This document shows, piece after piece, positions 43,550 through 52,659 of a stretch of DNA of 64,000 nt (position 1 is the stretch's first letter; each line of letters begins with the position of its first letter). A model generated the notes under the pieces. That model had not been told where the DNA came from. It saw only the letters and a program-made list of their open reading frames with translations, and did no database searches. Source of the stretch: Kocuria rosea (GTDB lineage: Bacteria > Actinomycetota > Actinomycetes > Actinomycetales > Micrococcaceae); contig NZ_CP035103.1 in assembly GCF_006094695.1 (NCBI RefSeq), positions 372,001 to 436,000 on the forward strand, read 5' to 3'. Both the position numbers and the translations under genes were made by a program.

Positions 43550-44644
43550 ATGTACCTGTCCCTTCGCGACATCACCTTTGCCAGAGGGCGGTTCGCCCTC
43601 ATCGGTGCTGTCGTGGCCTTGATCACTCTCCTATTGGTCCTGCTCACCGGCCTGACCAACGGTCTGGGCCACCAGAACATCTCTGCCCTGGAACGCCTCG
43701 GGGCCCAACGCTTCGTCTTCAGCGCTCCCGCCGACGACTCCGGCCAGCCCACCTTCACCGAGTCCCAGATCACCGGCGACCAGTTCCAAGGCTGGCAAGA
43801 CGCTGTCGGCGACACCGACGTGGAGCGGATCGGGTTGACCCAGACACGGGCCCAAGCCGGCCCCAACACCGGTGCGACCAGCGTGGCCGTACTCGGACTC
43901 GAGGCCGGCACCGCACTGGCCCCCGACCTCCGCGCCCTCGACGGGGCGACACACCCGGGCCCCGGGGAAGCGGTGCTCAGCCAGAGCGTGGCCGAGAACC
44001 TCGGTGCGGCCGTGGGAGACACCATCGAGCTATCCACGACCGAGCTGACCGTCACCGGGATCACTCAGGACGAGTACTACAGCCACATCCCCGTCGTGTG
44101 GGCCGCCATGGCCGACTACCCCGACATCGCCCACCTCGACCAGGACGTCGAAGCCACCACACTGGCCCTGACCGCGGACACCCCTGCTGCCAACGCCGGC
44201 GCCGGGACAGGGACCGTGACCACCGACACCCGCGGCGCCTTCGCCGCCCTGCCCGCTTACCAGTCCGAGCGCGGGTCGCTGCTGATGATGCAGGGGTTCC
44301 TCTACGGGATCTCCGCCCTGGTCGTGGTGTCCTTCCTGACCGTGTGGACCATCCAGCGCACCCGCGACATCGCCGTCCTGCGCGCCCTGGGCGCGTCCCG
44401 GGCCTACCTCGTGCGCGACTCTCTGGGCCAAGCCGCTGTGGTGCTCCTGGCCGGCGTCCTCGCCGGCGGACTGGTGGGTGCCGGCATCGGTGCTGCGGCC
44501 AGCACCGTCGTCCCATTCACACTGTCACCGACCACGGCCCTGCTGCCCGCCCTCGGCGTGTTCGCCCTCGGAGTGGCAGGCTCCCTCCTCGCCGTCCGTC
44601 GCGTCTCGTCCGTCGATCCCCTGCTCGCCCTCGGAGGCAACTGA
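43550..44644 (+). CDS. FtsX/MacB-like ABC transporter permease
   Basis: A 364-residue permease starting MYLSLRDITFARGRFALIGAVVALITLLLVLLTGLTNGLG, with a large extracytoplasmic domain (about 45-245) and three C-terminal helices (FLYGISALVVVSFLTVWTIQRTRDIAVLRALGASRAYLVRDSL...). This is the FtsX/DevC topology. ATG at 43550 with GGAG upstream. It pairs with the ATPase 2 bp downstream and lies divergent from the two-component system that probably regulates it. Confidence 0.92.
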   Translation: MYLSLRDITFARGRFALIGAVVALITLLLVLLTGLTNGLGHQNISALERLGAQRFVFSAPADDSGQPTFTESQITGDQFQGWQDAVGDTDVERIGLTQTRAQAGPNTGATSVAVLGLEAGTALAPDLRALDGATHPGPGEAVLSQSVAENLGAAVGDTIELSTTELTVTGITQDEYYSHIPVVWAAMADYPDIAHLDQDVEATTLALTADTPAANAGAGTGTVTTDTRGAFAALPAYQSERGSLLMMQGFLYGISALVVVSFLTVWTIQRTRDIAVLRALGASRAYLVRDSLGQAAVVLLAGVLAGGLVGAGIGAAASTVVPFTLSPTTALLPALGVFALGVAGSLLAVRRVSSVDPLLALGGN

Positions 44645-44646
44645 CC

Positions 44647-45402
44647 ATGAAATCCGCCCACGTCACCGACCCCGCCACATCTGCCCAGCGCCGGGCTGCT
44701 CCTGCCATCGCTGCGCTGCGGCTGGAGCGCGTCACCCTGGCATACGCCGATGGCACCCACGAGGACGGCAGCCCCCGCACAGTCCGCGCCCTGGATACCG
44801 TGGACTTCTCGGCCGAGACCGGAACCATCACCGCTCTGGTGGGGCCGTCCGGATCCGGCAAGTCCTCACTGCTGGCCGTAGCAGCAACCCTGATCCGGCC
44901 GAGCTCAGGGAGGGTGTGCTTGGCCGACCGCGATCTCACGCACCTGCCCGAGAAGGAGCTGGCCCAGGTGCGCCGATCCGAGATCGGGATGATCTTCCAG
45001 CAACCCAACCTGCTGCCCTCCCTCACCGCACGGGAACAGCTCGTGCTCACCGCTCACCTGCGCGGTGCCCGCGGAGCAGAACTGAAGAACGCCGCGGCCG
45101 AAGCAGGCGATCTGCTCGAACTCGTCGGCATGTCCGGCTCCGCCGACCGCCGCCCGCACCAGCTCTCCGGGGGCCAGCGCCAACGAGTCAACATCGCCCG
45201 AGCACTGATGAACCGACCCCAGGTGATGCTCGTGGACGAACCCACCGCGGCACTGGACCACAACCGGTCCCAACAGATCATGGAGCTGCTCGTGGAGGTG
45301 ACTCGGCGCTTCGACACGGCCACCGTGGTAGTCACCCACGACACCGAGTTCGTCCCGTTGGCTGACCGAGCCGTGACCATGCGTGACGGCCGACTGAGCT
45401 GA
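44647..45402 (+). CDS. ABC transporter ATPase (MacB/DevA/LolD-like)
   Basis: A 251-residue ATPase: Walker A GPSGSGKSS near residue 60, Q-loop FQQPNLLPSL, signature HQLSGGQRQRVNIARALMNRP, Walker B VMLVDEPTAALD and the switch His in VVVTHDTEF. It partners the upstream FtsX-like permease as an efflux or envelope-remodelling unit. Its end is 24 bp from the second IS256 element. Confidence 0.95.
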   Translation: MKSAHVTDPATSAQRRAAPAIAALRLERVTLAYADGTHEDGSPRTVRALDTVDFSAETGTITALVGPSGSGKSSLLAVAATLIRPSSGRVCLADRDLTHLPEKELAQVRRSEIGMIFQQPNLLPSLTAREQLVLTAHLRGARGAELKNAAAEAGDLLELVGMSGSADRRPHQLSGGQRQRVNIARALMNRPQVMLVDEPTAALDHNRSQQIMELLVEVTRRFDTATVVVTHDTEFVPLADRAVTMRDGRLS

Positions 45403-46543
45403 CGGGACTGCCGGGGACTATCGCAGTAACGGTGTAAGAGGCCCAATCACCCCGTTCGGGGTTGGAGGGTCGACATGAGCGAGAAGATCGAGACACTGGT
45501 GGACGTGAGCCCACCGAAGCCCGGTGACGAGCCGGAAGAGAACGCGCAGCTGAGCGCGGCTGAGCAGGACACGGTCCGGGAGCTGGTCCGTGCCGCCCGC
45601 GCCAGCGGGGCGGCGTTGACCGGCCCGGGCGGGCTGTTGAAGCAGCTGACCAAGATGGTCGTCGAGGCCGCCCTGGATGAGGAGATGAACGAACACCTCG
45701 GCTATGAACCCGGTGACCCGCAAGGGCGTAACCGGGGCAACTCGCGCAACGGGAGGCGGGTCAAGACGGTGATCACCGACAACGCCGGCCCCGTGGAGAT
45801 CGAGGTCCCCCGGGACCGGCAGGCCAGCTTCGAGCCGGTGATCGTGCGCAAGCGCCAGCGGCGGCTGACGGACCTGGACCAGGTCGTGCTCTCGCTCTCG
45901 GCCAAGGGCCTGACCACCGGAGAGATCAGCGCGCACCTGGGCGAGGTCTACGGCGCCGACGTCAGCAAGGACACCGTCACCCGTATCACCGACCGGGTGA
46001 TCGAGGAGATGCAGGCCTGGTGGGCCCGGCCGCTGGAGCAGGTCTACGCGGCGATCTTCATCGACGCCATCATGGTCAAGGTCCGCGACGGGCAGGTCCG
46101 CAACCGGCCCGTGTACGCCGCGATCGGGGTGGACCTGGGCGGGCATAAGGACATCCTGGGGATGTGGGCCGGGGACGGCGACGGGGAGTCGGCGAAGTTC
46201 TGGTACGCGGTCCTCAACGACCTGAAGTCACGCGGGGTGCGCGACGTGTTCTTCGTGGTCTGCGACGGGCTGAAGGGCCTGCCCGACTCGGTGAACGCGG
46301 TGTTCCCACTGGCCACGGTGCAGACCTGCATCATCCATCTGATCCGCGGGACCTTCCGCTACGCCTCAAGGAAGTACTGGGACGAGCTCGCCAAGGACCT
46401 CAAGCCCGTCTACACCGCCCCGACCGCCGCTGCCGCCGAGGCCGCCCTGGAGGAGGTGGAGGACAAGTGGGGCGCCCGGTACCCGGCGATCAGCCGGCTG
46501 TGGCGCAATGCCTGGACCGAGTTCGTGCCGTTCCTGGACTACG

Positions 46544-48295
46544 GAGCCTGTTGCAGAATCGGGAGTTGGCCGGGCGTGGTTTGTCGGTGGTGGGCGGGGG
46601 ATGATGTGGCATGGCCAAGTCGTATCGCCCGGTGCTCCGGGACCAGCCGATGCTGTTGCCGGTGGACATGCGGGAGTGGCTTCCGCAGGATCACCTGGTC
46701 TGGTTCGTGCTGGAGACCGTCGAGGCTCTCGATATCACTGCTCTGGAACGCACCCGGCGTCGTGGCGGGCCCGGCGCTGCCGGCTACGACCCGCAGATGC
46801 TGCTGGGACTGTTGGTCTTCGCGTACTGCCAAGGGGTGCGGTCCTCGAGGCAGATCGAACGGATGTGTCTCACTGACGTGGCGTTTAGGGTGTTGTGCGC
46901 CCAGGACGGCCCGGACCACACCACGATCGCCAGGTTCCGCGCCGATTCTCAGAACGTGTTCACGGAGTTGTTCGCGCAGGTCTTGATGATCGCCGCCCGA
47001 GCCGGGCTGGGCCGGTTCGGCACGGTCGCAATCGACGGCACCAAGATCGCAGCTAACGCCTCGATCGATGCCAACCGTGGCCAGGACTGGTTCGACCGGC
47101 ACGTGGCGGGCGTGGTCGCCGAGGCCGAGGCGGCGGACCGGGCCGAGGACGCTGCAGCGGGTGATGGGGATGGCGATGAGCGCCCGGATCGGGTGCCCGC
47201 GGCCTTGGGGGATCGCACCCGGCGGCAGGAGAGGATCCAGCAGGCCGCCGAAGAGCTCAAAGTCCAGCAGCAACGACGCACGAGGGCCCAGGCCGAGCAC
47301 GAGGCCGCCGCGTTGGCGAGGCGCCGCCGCTCGGAGCAGGGGCAGCCGGTGGTCGGCCGGATCCCGAACGGGCCGCACCGGCTGGCCGAGGCACGGGCGC
47401 ACCTGGACCGGGAGATCACCTCCCATCAGGCGAAACTGGACCGGTACGCCGCCCTGATCGCGGCCGGGAGGAAACCGATGGGGCGTCCGCCGGTGGCGAT
47501 GGCCGACAGCACGAGGGTGGCGCGGGCCCGGCGCGTCGTGGCCAACGCCGAGGCCGCAGTGGAGCCGGTCCCGGACGGGAAGGGGCTGCCGAAGGTCGTG
47601 GCGAACACCACCGACCCGCAGTCGCGGATCATGCCGACCCGCCGAGGATTCCTGCAGGGATACAACGCCCAGGTCGCGGTCACCAGCGATCAACTCATCG
47701 TCGCGGTGCAAGTGGGACAGACCCCGAACGACCAAGCCTGCTTCGCTCCCATGATGGACGCCGCCCAGTGCGCGGCTACCCGGATGCACGCCCACACCGG
47801 CAACCCCGATCATCTGGTGGGCACCGTGCTGGCCGACGCCGGGTACAACAGTGATGCCAACCTCACCGCTGCAGGGCCGGACCGGTTGATCGCCTTGGGC
47901 AAGCGGCGCGACGACCAGCGCGCCGCAGCTCAGGAACCGGCACACGGGCCGCCCTCAGCGGAGGCGACCCCGCGTGAGGCCAACGCCCACCGGCTACGCA
48001 CCCGTGAAGGCCGTGATCTCTACAAGCGTCGGGGCGCGACGGTGGAACCCGGCATCGGCAACCTGAAGAAGATCATCGACCGGTTCTCCCGCCGCGGCCT
48101 CGAGCACGCCACCAACGAGCTACACCTGGCCGCCACAGCGTTCAACATCCTCAAGATCCACCGAGCAACCCCCACAGCCTGAAGGCCTGGGTCCTTGGAC
48201 CCCTATCCCCGGCACGGTCCTGGGCCGGTCCCTCGTCCTCATCGCCTCGGATCAGCCTCGGACCAGCCCCTGCAGGCCGATTCTGCAACAGGCTC
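46544..48295 (+). mobile_element. IS1182-family element, 1752 bp
   Basis: Complete element with ends GAGCCTGTTGCAGAATCGG and its complement, inserted inside the IS256 transposase gene. A TACG target duplication is at 46540-46543 and 48296-48299. Intact enzyme and perfect restoration of the host gene point to a recent event. Confidence 0.95.
46611..48182 (+). CDS. IS1182-family transposase
   Basis: A 523-residue IS1182-type DDE transposase: N-terminal DUF772-like domain (LPVDMREWLPQDHLVWFVLETVEALDIT...YDPQMLLGLLVFAYCQGVRSSRQIERM), FGTVAIDGTKIAANAS with the first Asp, a long charged coiled insertion, NAQVAVTSDQLIVA, LADAGYNSDANL with the second Asp, and VEPGIGNLKKIIDRFSRRGL. Uninterrupted. Confidence 0.95.
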   Translation: MAKSYRPVLRDQPMLLPVDMREWLPQDHLVWFVLETVEALDITALERTRRRGGPGAAGYDPQMLLGLLVFAYCQGVRSSRQIERMCLTDVAFRVLCAQDGPDHTTIARFRADSQNVFTELFAQVLMIAARAGLGRFGTVAIDGTKIAANASIDANRGQDWFDRHVAGVVAEAEAADRAEDAAAGDGDGDERPDRVPAALGDRTRRQERIQQAAEELKVQQQRRTRAQAEHEAAALARRRRSEQGQPVVGRIPNGPHRLAEARAHLDREITSHQAKLDRYAALIAAGRKPMGRPPVAMADSTRVARARRVVANAEAAVEPVPDGKGLPKVVANTTDPQSRIMPTRRGFLQGYNAQVAVTSDQLIVAVQVGQTPNDQACFAPMMDAAQCAATRMHAHTGNPDHLVGTVLADAGYNSDANLTAAGPDRLIALGKRRDDQRAAAQEPAHGPPSAEATPREANAHRLRTREGRDLYKRRGATVEPGIGNLKKIIDRFSRRGLEHATNELHLAATAFNILKIHRATPTA

Positions 48296-48592
48296 TACGA
48301 CGTGGAGATCCGCCGGGTGATCTGCTCGACGAATGCCATCGAGTCCCTCAACGCCCGGTTCCGGAGGGCGGTGCGGGCCCGTGGGCACTTCCCGAACGAG
48401 CAGTCCGCGATGAAGACCCTGTACCTGGTCGTGCGATCCCTGGACCCGAAGGGCACCGGGCAGACACGATGGGTCACACGGTGGAAGCCGGCGCTGAACG
48501 CCTTTGCCATCACCTTCGCCGACCGGATGCCGGCGGCGGAGAACCACTAACCATGGAAACGCCTCTTACACCGTTAGAGCGACAGTCCCGAC

Positions 48593-48625
48593 TGCCGCAC
48601 GAACAGGTCACCTGTTCATGCGGCA
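48593..48625. repeat. 33-bp near-perfect palindrome beside a dispersed repeat
   Basis: Two 16-bp arms (TGCCGCACGAACAGGT and its complement with one mismatch) surround a single base. The left arm matches the 3' end of the tyrosine-recombinase remnant at 55099-55227 (TGCCGCACGAATAGGT), and also resembles the sequence left of the IS3 at 52.13 kb. It may be a recombinase-gene terminator or a recombination site. Confidence 0.55.
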
Positions 48626-48635
48626 ATCCCACGTT

Positions 48636-48675
48636 GCTTTACATATGGCCGGTTAGCGGCGGACCGTGCTGCGGT
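48636..48675 (+). repeat. Dispersed CATATGG repeat, copy F
   Basis: GCTTTACATATGGCCGGTTA followed by GCGGCGGACCGTGC. It lies between the palindrome at 48593 and the IS30 element. Confidence 0.65.
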
Positions 48676-48686
48676 AGAGGTTCGGC

Positions 48687-49900
48687 GGATTCTGGTGGTC
48701 ATTGCAACAGCAGGTCGCCGATCACTTCGATCGGTTTCTGGAACTCTAGGCGTTTGCGGGGACGGTCGTTGAGCTCCTCGGCGACCGCGTCGAGCTCTGC
48801 GGCAGTGAACGCTGAGAGGTCGGCGCCTTTCGGGAAGTATTGGCGCAAAAGGCCGTTGGTGTTCTCGTTGATACCGCGTTGCCAGGGCGAGTGTGGGTCG
48901 CAGAAGAAGATCTCGATCCCGGCGTCCACCCGCACCTGCTTCCAGTCGCGCATTTCCGTGCCTTGATCCCAGGTCAGCGACCGTCGCAGCGCCTCCGGCA
49001 GTGTCTTGATCTTCGCGGCCAGCCCGTCACGGACCTGTTCGGGTTTGTAACCCTCGGGCAGGTGAACAAGCATCGTGTAGTTGGTGGTGCGTTCCACCAG
49101 GGTTCCGATGGCGCTCTGATTGTTCTTGCCAATGATCAGGTCACCCTCCCAATGGCCCGGCACTGCGCGGTCCTTGGCCTCAGCGGGCCGGTCGCTGATG
49201 TTGATCATGTCCGGGACCCGGTTCTTGCGTTGCCCGGCCTTGCGGCAGGGCCGGCGCACAGCTCGTCCGGTGCGCAGGTATCGGGTCAGCTCCTGTTTCA
49301 GGGCCCCACGGGACTGCACGTAGAGGGACTGGTAGATCGTCTCGGTCGACACCCACATCTCCGGCTTGTCGGGGAATTCTCGTCGCAGGCGCCCAGCGAT
49401 CTGCTCCGGCGAATACTTCTTGGCGAGGTCTCTCACGACGATCGCACGCACCTCGGGATGGGTGTGCAGCTTCGCTGGCTTCGGGCGCGCTGCTCTTTCA
49501 TAGGCCAGCACGTGCGCTGTCGTGGCCCGATAGCCGCCTTGGGCGGTGGCGTTACGTCGCAGCTCTCGAGAGATCGTCGACGGTGATCGGCCGATCGCCG
49601 CCCCGATCTGCCGCAAAGACTGTCCCTGAACGCGCAACAGGGCGATCTCCTCCCGCTCGGCGAAGCTCAGGCACCGGCCCTTGAGGTCGCGTCCGCGGCG
49701 TGGCCGCACCCCACCGGCCTCCTCCAGGACCCGGGCCCCGGTGCGCCGGCTTGTACGGATAGCTGCCACCGCCCCGGTGATGAACTCCCCGGCCTGCATC
49801 CGCTCCCAAAACACCTGGAGCAGATCCGGCCTGATCAAGATCGAGTACCCACCCACAACACCACCCCCAACGCTCAGTGTTGCAACCACCGCAAGAACCC
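48687..49900 (-). mobile_element. IS30-family element, copy 1 (about 1.2 kb)
   Basis: Imperfect 23-bp ends (inner parts GGTCATTGCAACA at left and GGTGGTTGCAACA inverted at right) enclose an intact IS30 transposase. Exact borders and target duplication could not be fixed. Confidence 0.75.
48699..49889 (-). CDS. IS30-family transposase, copy 1
   Basis: About 396 residues. HTH region LKGRCLSFAEREEIALLRVQGQSLRQIGAAIGRSPSTISREL; catalytic core with GHWEGDLIIGKNNQSAIGTLVERTT (Asp), SLTWDQGTEMRDW (Asp) and SPWQRGINENTNGLLRQYFPKG (Glu), then LNDRPRKRL. The first codons overlap the inverted repeat, so the true start is probably a later ATG/GTG (for example at MQAGEF). Confidence 0.92.
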   Translation of the reverse strand: MVATLSVGGGVVGGYSILIRPDLLQVFWERMQAGEFITGAVAAIRTSRRTGARVLEEAGGVRPRRGRDLKGRCLSFAEREEIALLRVQGQSLRQIGAAIGRSPSTISRELRRNATAQGGYRATTAHVLAYERAARPKPAKLHTHPEVRAIVVRDLAKKYSPEQIAGRLRREFPDKPEMWVSTETIYQSLYVQSRGALKQELTRYLRTGRAVRRPCRKAGQRKNRVPDMINISDRPAEAKDRAVPGHWEGDLIIGKNNQSAIGTLVERTTNYTMLVHLPEGYKPEQVRDGLAAKIKTLPEALRRSLTWDQGTEMRDWKQVRVDAGIEIFFCDPHSPWQRGINENTNGLLRQYFPKGADLSAFTAAELDAVAEELNDRPRKRLEFQKPIEVIGDLLLQ

Positions 49901-49949
49901 GGGGTTCGTTTTCCGAGACGTCTTCTCGTATGGATGGGGAGGAAAGGAG

Positions 49950-49982
49950 CAGGGCCCGTCCCGAGATCCGGGACGGGCCCTG
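49950..49982 (-). terminator. Terminator hairpin after mscL
   Basis: A perfect 14-bp stem (CAGGGCCCGTCCCG) with loop AGATC, 14 bp downstream of the mscL stop on the minus strand. Strong GC stem without a long U-run. Confidence 0.75.
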
Positions 49983-49996
49983 GCGGGCGGAGAGGG

Positions 49997-50389
49997 TCAG
50001 GAGCGCTGTTTGAGGGCGTCCCGGATCTCGGTGAGGAGTTGCACCTGGGGGTCGGCCTCCTCGTCGGCGGGGGCGATGCCCAGGCGGCGGTTGCGGGCCT
50101 CGATCATCTTGTTCATGGGCAACACGATCGCGAAGTACACGGCGGCGGCCACGAGCAGGAAGTTGACCAGGGCGGTGAGCAGCACCCCGAACCGGATGTC
50201 GTTGCCGTTGAGTGTGATCATCGCGAACGAGTCGAAGTTGGGTGAGCCCACCAGCGCCGAGATGGCGGGCATGAGCACGGACTCGACGAGGGCGTTGACG
50301 ACCTGGGCGAAGGCGGCACCGATGATCACGGCGACGGCGAGGTCCAGGACGTTGCCCTTCATGATGAATTCTTTGAATCCTCTAAGCAT
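49997..50389 (-). CDS. mscL: Large-conductance mechanosensitive channel MscL
   Basis: A 130-residue channel opening under membrane tension to release solutes in hypo-osmotic shock. The N-terminal amphipathic helix and TM1 read MLRGFKEFIMKGNVLDLAVAVIIGAAFAQVVNALVESVLMP, TM2 is GVLLTALVNFLLVAAAVYFAIVLPMNKM, and the C-terminal bundle is QVQLLTEIRDAL. Normal length. ATG start. Single-gene unit ended by the hairpin at 49950. Confidence 0.97.
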   Translation of the reverse strand: MLRGFKEFIMKGNVLDLAVAVIIGAAFAQVVNALVESVLMPAISALVGSPNFDSFAMITLNGNDIRFGVLLTALVNFLLVAAAVYFAIVLPMNKMIEARNRRLGIAPADEEADPQVQLLTEIRDALKQRS

Positions 50390-50731
50390 GCGCCCAGACT
50401 ATCGGCGCTGAGCCCACCGAGAACCCCGCCGCCCTAACCTATTGAGACCGTATCGATGTCCTTTTAGACGCTGCTAGCGGCACATCGGTCCGAATGCTCA
50501 GCGCCGCCTGCCCCTGGGTGCCTTGTGCCCACCGCCTGGGGGCGGGCAGTGCTGGAGTCGTGTGGGAACGACCCGTTGTGGAGGCCCGCAAGGGGCAGGG
50601 GGCTGGTCGGTCGAGTGCTCGGTGGCGGCCGCCTCGAGGGGTGCGCACGAGTGGGCCGGTCGGACACCTGGGCGCCGCATCCCGTGCCGGGAAGGGAAAC
50701 CGGCTCCTCGAACTGAAGGTCGACGTCACGA
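50390..50731. other. Spacer, nothing recognised
   Basis: About 340 bp upstream of mscL. Several overlapping short frames exist on both strands but none has convincing start signals or family resemblance. It should contain the mscL promoter. Confidence 0.4.
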
Positions 50732-50768
50732 CGCGGGCCTCGGGCCCACATGGGGTCCGAGGCCCGCG
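50732..50768 (-). terminator. Terminator hairpin after the antitoxin-like gene
   Basis: A 12-bp perfect stem (CGCGGGCCTCGG) with a 13-nt loop, 14 bp past the stop of the minus-strand 66-residue gene. Confidence 0.7.
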
Positions 50769-50782
50769 ACAACACGTGCGGA

Positions 50783-50983
50783 TCAGTTCTGCTGATCCTC
50801 AGGGTTCTGCTCGCCGACCAGACCTCCGGCGTGTTCCTGGGCCTGGTCCACCTGGTCCTGGAACTTGTTGCCGGTGTGCTCATCGACCATGTCGCCGCCG
50901 CCCTGGATGCCCTGCTCCACCTTGTCCGGGTTCTCGCTGGCGAAATTCTTGGCCTTGTCCGCAAAGCCTCCGAGATCCACCAT
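50783..50983 (-). CDS. MT0933-like antitoxin family small protein
   Basis: A 66-residue acidic protein, MVDLGGFADKAKNFASENPDKVEQGIQGGGDMVDEHTGNKFQDQVDQAQEHAGG, matching the small actinobacterial MT0933_antitox family (typical pattern FDKAKxLxxxHxDKVxxGIDKAGDxVDxKTGGKY). In some genomes these pair with an SRPBCC-type toxin, but none is adjacent, so it may be an orphan or a stress protein. GAGGAAGGAG precedes the ATG at good spacing. Clear terminator downstream. Confidence 0.8.
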   Translation of the reverse strand: MVDLGGFADKAKNFASENPDKVEQGIQGGGDMVDEHTGNKFQDQVDQAQEHAGGLVGEQNPEDQQN

Positions 50984-51387
50984 GGTGACTCCTTCCTCGA
51001 TCGGTCAGGGCGAAATCGTCTCCGCCCGGGAACTCGTCCAGCCTGGAACAAGGCCCCGACCCGAGTCAATCGATAGTGAACAGACACGGCGACCTGTTTT
51101 GCGCGAGCGAAGGGCCCCGGGGCGCGAAAGTTGCCAGACAATGGGAACTGTCGCGCGACAGTCCGACAAGCGGTGGGGGGCCGGTCAGCGCGACTCCGGA
51201 CTCCTGCCGTGAATCATCACCGGGCTGTTGTGCCGGCCTCCGACAGGAACCGGGCGAAGCCAGCAGACCCGATCGTGATCGGCACGAACGGCTGGGCTTC
51301 CACGAGGGCTGGGGCACCGTCACCAGACTGCCGCCCGAGCTCGTCGAGCCACGGACCTAGACCCACGCCCACAGAAGGGAGAAGACG
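50984..51387. other. Spacer, nothing recognised
   Basis: About 400 bp between the divergent antitoxin-like and reductase genes. No coding or structured element is convincing apart from their ribosome sites (GGAG before 50983; GAAGGGAG before 51388). Confidence 0.4.
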
Positions 51388-52015
51388 ATGAAGCTGACCG
51401 TCACCGAGTTCGTGAGTCTCGACGGGGTGTCCCAGGGCCCGGGATCACCCGAGGAGGACACCAGCGGTGGGTTCACCCAGGGGGGGATGGCTGGTCCCCT
51501 ACCTGGACGAGGCGTTCATCAACCGCGCCGCGCAGTGGTTGGGCCAGGCCGAGGCACTGCTGCTGGGCCGGCGCACCTACGACGCCTTCGCCAGGGACTG
51601 GCCGAAGATCACCGACCCGAACGATCCCTTCACCGAGCTCATGAACAGCCTGCCGAAGTACGTCGCCTCGCACACCTTGACCACCGGCCCGTGGAAGCCG
51701 ACCACGGTCCTCTCCGGCGACGTTGCGGCCCAGATCGCAGAACTCAAACAGCAGCCCGGGGCCGAGCTTCAGATCCACGGAAGCGCTCGACTGGCCCAGT
51801 CTCTGCTGGCCGCAGGACTGATCGACGCACTCCGGCTCGTGGTGGCCCCGGTCGTCCTCGGCCACGGGCGCCGCCTCTTCCCCGACGGTGGCGCGCCAGC
51901 GCGCCTGCAGCTGGTCAGCAATCAGACCACCCCGGGCGGGCTCGCCCTCCAGGTCTACGAACGGACCGGGCTCCCGGCCTACGCGACCTACACGGGCGTG
52001 TCGAACCTGGCCTGA
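51388..52015 (+). pseudogene. Dihydrofolate reductase/RibD-like protein with a frameshift
   Basis: The start [33 protein letters not shown] is a classic RibD_C/dihydrofolate-reductase-family opening. The rest, [39 protein letters not shown]...[42 protein letters not shown], is in the next frame. The shift sits at a run of seven G (51480-51486); removing one G restores about 208 residues. This may be a true mutation, a phase-variable tract or an assembly error. Function of the family is varied (NADPH-dependent reductases). Confidence 0.85.
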
Positions 52016-52659
52016 GGACAACGATCACCCGCGCACCCGTCCGCAGAAGCCGTAGCCGTACCCGAGCCACGGCACGGTCGGTTCGCGGTCAGCCATCGGA
52101 CTACCTCGACGCGCGACGGCACAGCGGGACCGCCGCACCGGAAGGTGTCAGGTTGACCTGACCTATGGTTTGGTTGCCAGTCGTGGTCGCTAGCTTCCAG
52201 CGGTGGTGAGTGCCTGCGGCGTTCGAGCGAGGTCGTATTCGTGCGGGGTGGCGTACTCGAGTGCGGAGTGTCGGCGGCGTCGGTTGTAGAACACTTCGAT
52301 GTACTCAAAGATCGCGTTCGCCAGCTCGATCCGGGTCTTCCACTTCCGACGGTTCAGCAGTTCGATCTGCATCGTCGACCAGAAGGATTCCATCATGGCA
52401 TTGTCGAGGCCGTCGCCGACGGTGCCGAACGAGGGCAGCAGTCCGGCCGAGCGGATCTTCTGCGTGAACACCCACGAGGTGAATTGGACCCCGTGGTCGG
52501 CGTGGACGATTCCGCCGGCACCGGGCTTTCGGGCGCGGAGGGCCATGTCTAGGGCATTGATGACCAGGGTGGAGTCCTGCTTGGAGTCGATGGCCCAGCC
52601 GATGATTTTGCGGCTGCAGGCGTCGAGCACCGCCGCGCAGTAGACCTTGCCCTCGCGGG

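Larger units (their letters stand above)
45475..48550 (+). pseudogene. IS256-family transposase interrupted by IS1182
   Basis: Part one (45475-46543) encodes MSEKIETLVDVSPPKPGD through DAIMVKVRDGQVRNRPVYAAIGVDL, DGLKGLPDSVNAVFP and ...TEFVPFLDY. Part two (48300-48550) resumes DVEIRRVICSTNAIESLNARFRRAVRARGHFPNEQSAMKTLYLVV to AAENH. Deleting IS1182 and one TACG restores one frame exactly across Y-D-V-E. The catalytic Glu (NAIESLN) is thus cut off, so this copy cannot move on its own. GGAGGG precedes the ATG. Confidence 0.95.
45427..48576 (+). mobile_element. IS256-family element, copy 2, split by IS1182
   Basis: End repeats read TAACGGTGTAAGAGG on the left and its complement on the right (48562-48576). 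Without the IS1182 insert it would be about 1.39 kb. No matching target duplication is seen at its flanks (TATCGCAG; GAGCGACA). Confidence 0.85.

Noticed and set aside
45427..48576. Composite transposon made by the two IS256 elements around the creatine and ABC genes
   Set aside because: The two transposases and end repeats are different, so they cannot act as paired ends of one composite element.
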